Shown here piece by piece: positions 63,422-64,000 of a stretch of DNA of 64,000 bases. The DNA is taken from the NCBI RefSeq assembly GCF_900626095.1, contig NZ_UYZZ01000002.1:1-64000 (forward strand), given 5' to 3'. Origin of the DNA: Clostridium rectalis (GTDB lineage: Bacteria; Bacillota; Clostridia; Clostridiales; Clostridiaceae). A program made the translations under genes and the position numbers. Under the pieces are notes generated by a model. That model did not search any database, was not told where the DNA came from, and saw only the letters and a list, made by a program, of their open reading frames with translations. Every line of letters begins with the position of its first letter. Position 1 is the stretch's first letter.

Positions 63422-64000
63422 TTAATGCTTAAAATGTCTTACTCCTGTAAACACCATAGATATTCCATTCTCATCGCAAGCTTTTATAGATTCTTCATCC
63501 CTAATAGAACCACCAGGCTGAATTATTCCTCTTATTTTATATTTACATGCTTCCTTTACTACATCTTCAAATGGAAAAAATGCATCAGATGCCATAATAA
63601 CTCCATCTTTGCCCCTATTTAACGCTTCACATGCTGCCCATATTCTGTTCACTTGTCCTGTGCCAATTCCTATTGCCATACCATTTTTAACCACCACAAT
63701 TGCATTAGATTTTACATGTTTAACAACCTTCATGGCAAAAATCATCTCTTTTATATCATCTTCTGTAGGATTCTCTTTGGTAACTATATTAATACTATTA
63801 AGTAATTTATTGTCTTTAGACTGAACAAGAATTCCACCATCAACTTTATTTATTTCAAATTTATCATTAGATTCTCTATTACATTTTATAATTCTCAAAT
63901 TCTTCTTTTTCTTAAGAATTTCTATAGCCTCATCCTCAAAATCAGGAGCTATAACAATTTCTAAAAATATTTTTACAATTTCATCTGCTGTATTTTTATC
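63422..64000 (-). CDS. purH: Bifunctional AICAR formyltransferase/IMP cyclohydrolase, C-terminal part
   Basis: Open from the window edge. Readable parts include [80 protein letters not shown] and [20 protein letters not shown], ending [11 protein letters not shown]. These are AICARFT C-terminal motifs. About 192 of roughly 500 codons are in the window; the start lies beyond 64000. Confidence 0.95.
   Translation of the reverse strand, partial: DKNTADEIVKIFLEIVIAPDFEDEAIEILKKKKNLRIIKCNRESNDKFEINKVDGGILVQSKDNKLLNSINIVTKENPTEDDIKEMIFAMKVVKHVKSNAIVVVKNGMAIGIGTGQVNRIWAACEALNRGKDGVIMASDAFFPFEDVVKEACKYKIRGIIQPGGSIRDEESIKACDENGISMVFTGVRHFKH

Overview
The window is AT-rich DNA from a low-GC Gram-positive anaerobe, most likely Clostridium sensu stricto (the C. 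botulinum / C. sporogenes / C. tetani neighbourhood). The pointers are clostridial-type protein families (PepV pairs, DUF819, LTA synthase, a BclA-like exosporium protein, an UviA/TcdR-size sigma factor), strong AGGAGG-type ribosome sites, and riboswitches typical of Firmicutes. No species is claimed. No tRNA, rRNA or CRISPR array was found.

Layout. (1) 1-9485 is an accessory chromosomal stretch, almost all on the minus strand: an IS3-type end at the left edge, small XRE regulator/membrane-protein pairs with readable operators, a MerR-TipAS regulator, and many decaying genes (flavoprotein, SUKH, ASCH, WYL regulator, RhuM). (2) About 9520-25192 is an integrated element of roughly 15.7 kb. It is bounded by a 17-bp direct repeat: the right copy lies inside the 3' end of the rlmCD/rumA-type rRNA methyltransferase gene, and the left copy lies inside a displaced 20-codon 3' end of such a gene that still has its stop codon and terminator. 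The element has a tyrosine integrase, a divergent repressor/Cro switch, excisionase-like and DnaD-like proteins, an AlwI-like restriction enzyme with a cytosine-5 methyltransferase and a small XRE protein, a cassette of sigma factor, YvrJ, DUF1659, DUF2922 and amidase, a collagen-like protein, and no capsid, portal, terminase or relaxase gene. It also holds about 1.4 kb of gene-free DNA with strongly base-paired, repeated RNA-like structures. (3) 25145-64000 is conserved chromosome: rlmCD, LTA synthase, a wall-peptide recycling region with two PepV dipeptidases, two OmpR-type two-component systems with extracytoplasmic partners, MATE and Nramp-like transporters, a CadA-like metal ATPase, MgtA behind an M-box riboswitch, PepF, HisS, a fluoride-riboswitch-controlled CLC transporter, and purD/purH.

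The most unusual content is the structured non-coding region of the element. At 12437-12957 there are at least six helices, including a perfect 12-bp helix and a 21-bp helix with one mismatch. Three helices contain non-Watson-Crick positions, and in each case they are G.U on the plus strand (they would be A.C on the minus strand), which argues for a plus-strand RNA. Downstream, hairpins at 13233, 13441 and 13646 share a three-helix plan, a GGAATACC apical loop and a CCTATTT tail, while the helix arms differ in sequence yet still pair. A second, degenerate copy of this array lies at 14540-14808, and a related motif lies on the minus strand near 20404-20535. This looks like an undescribed or unassigned phage-type ornate RNA family; known classes such as GOLLD or ROOL must be excluded by covariance-model search.

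How the parts fit: the chromosomal genes describe wall turnover (LTA synthesis, NlpC/P60, PepV, amidase) and ion homeostasis (Mg2+, Cd2+/Zn2+, fluoride). The element looks like a cryptic phage or satellite with defence cargo and a sigma-driven lysis- or secretion-like cassette.
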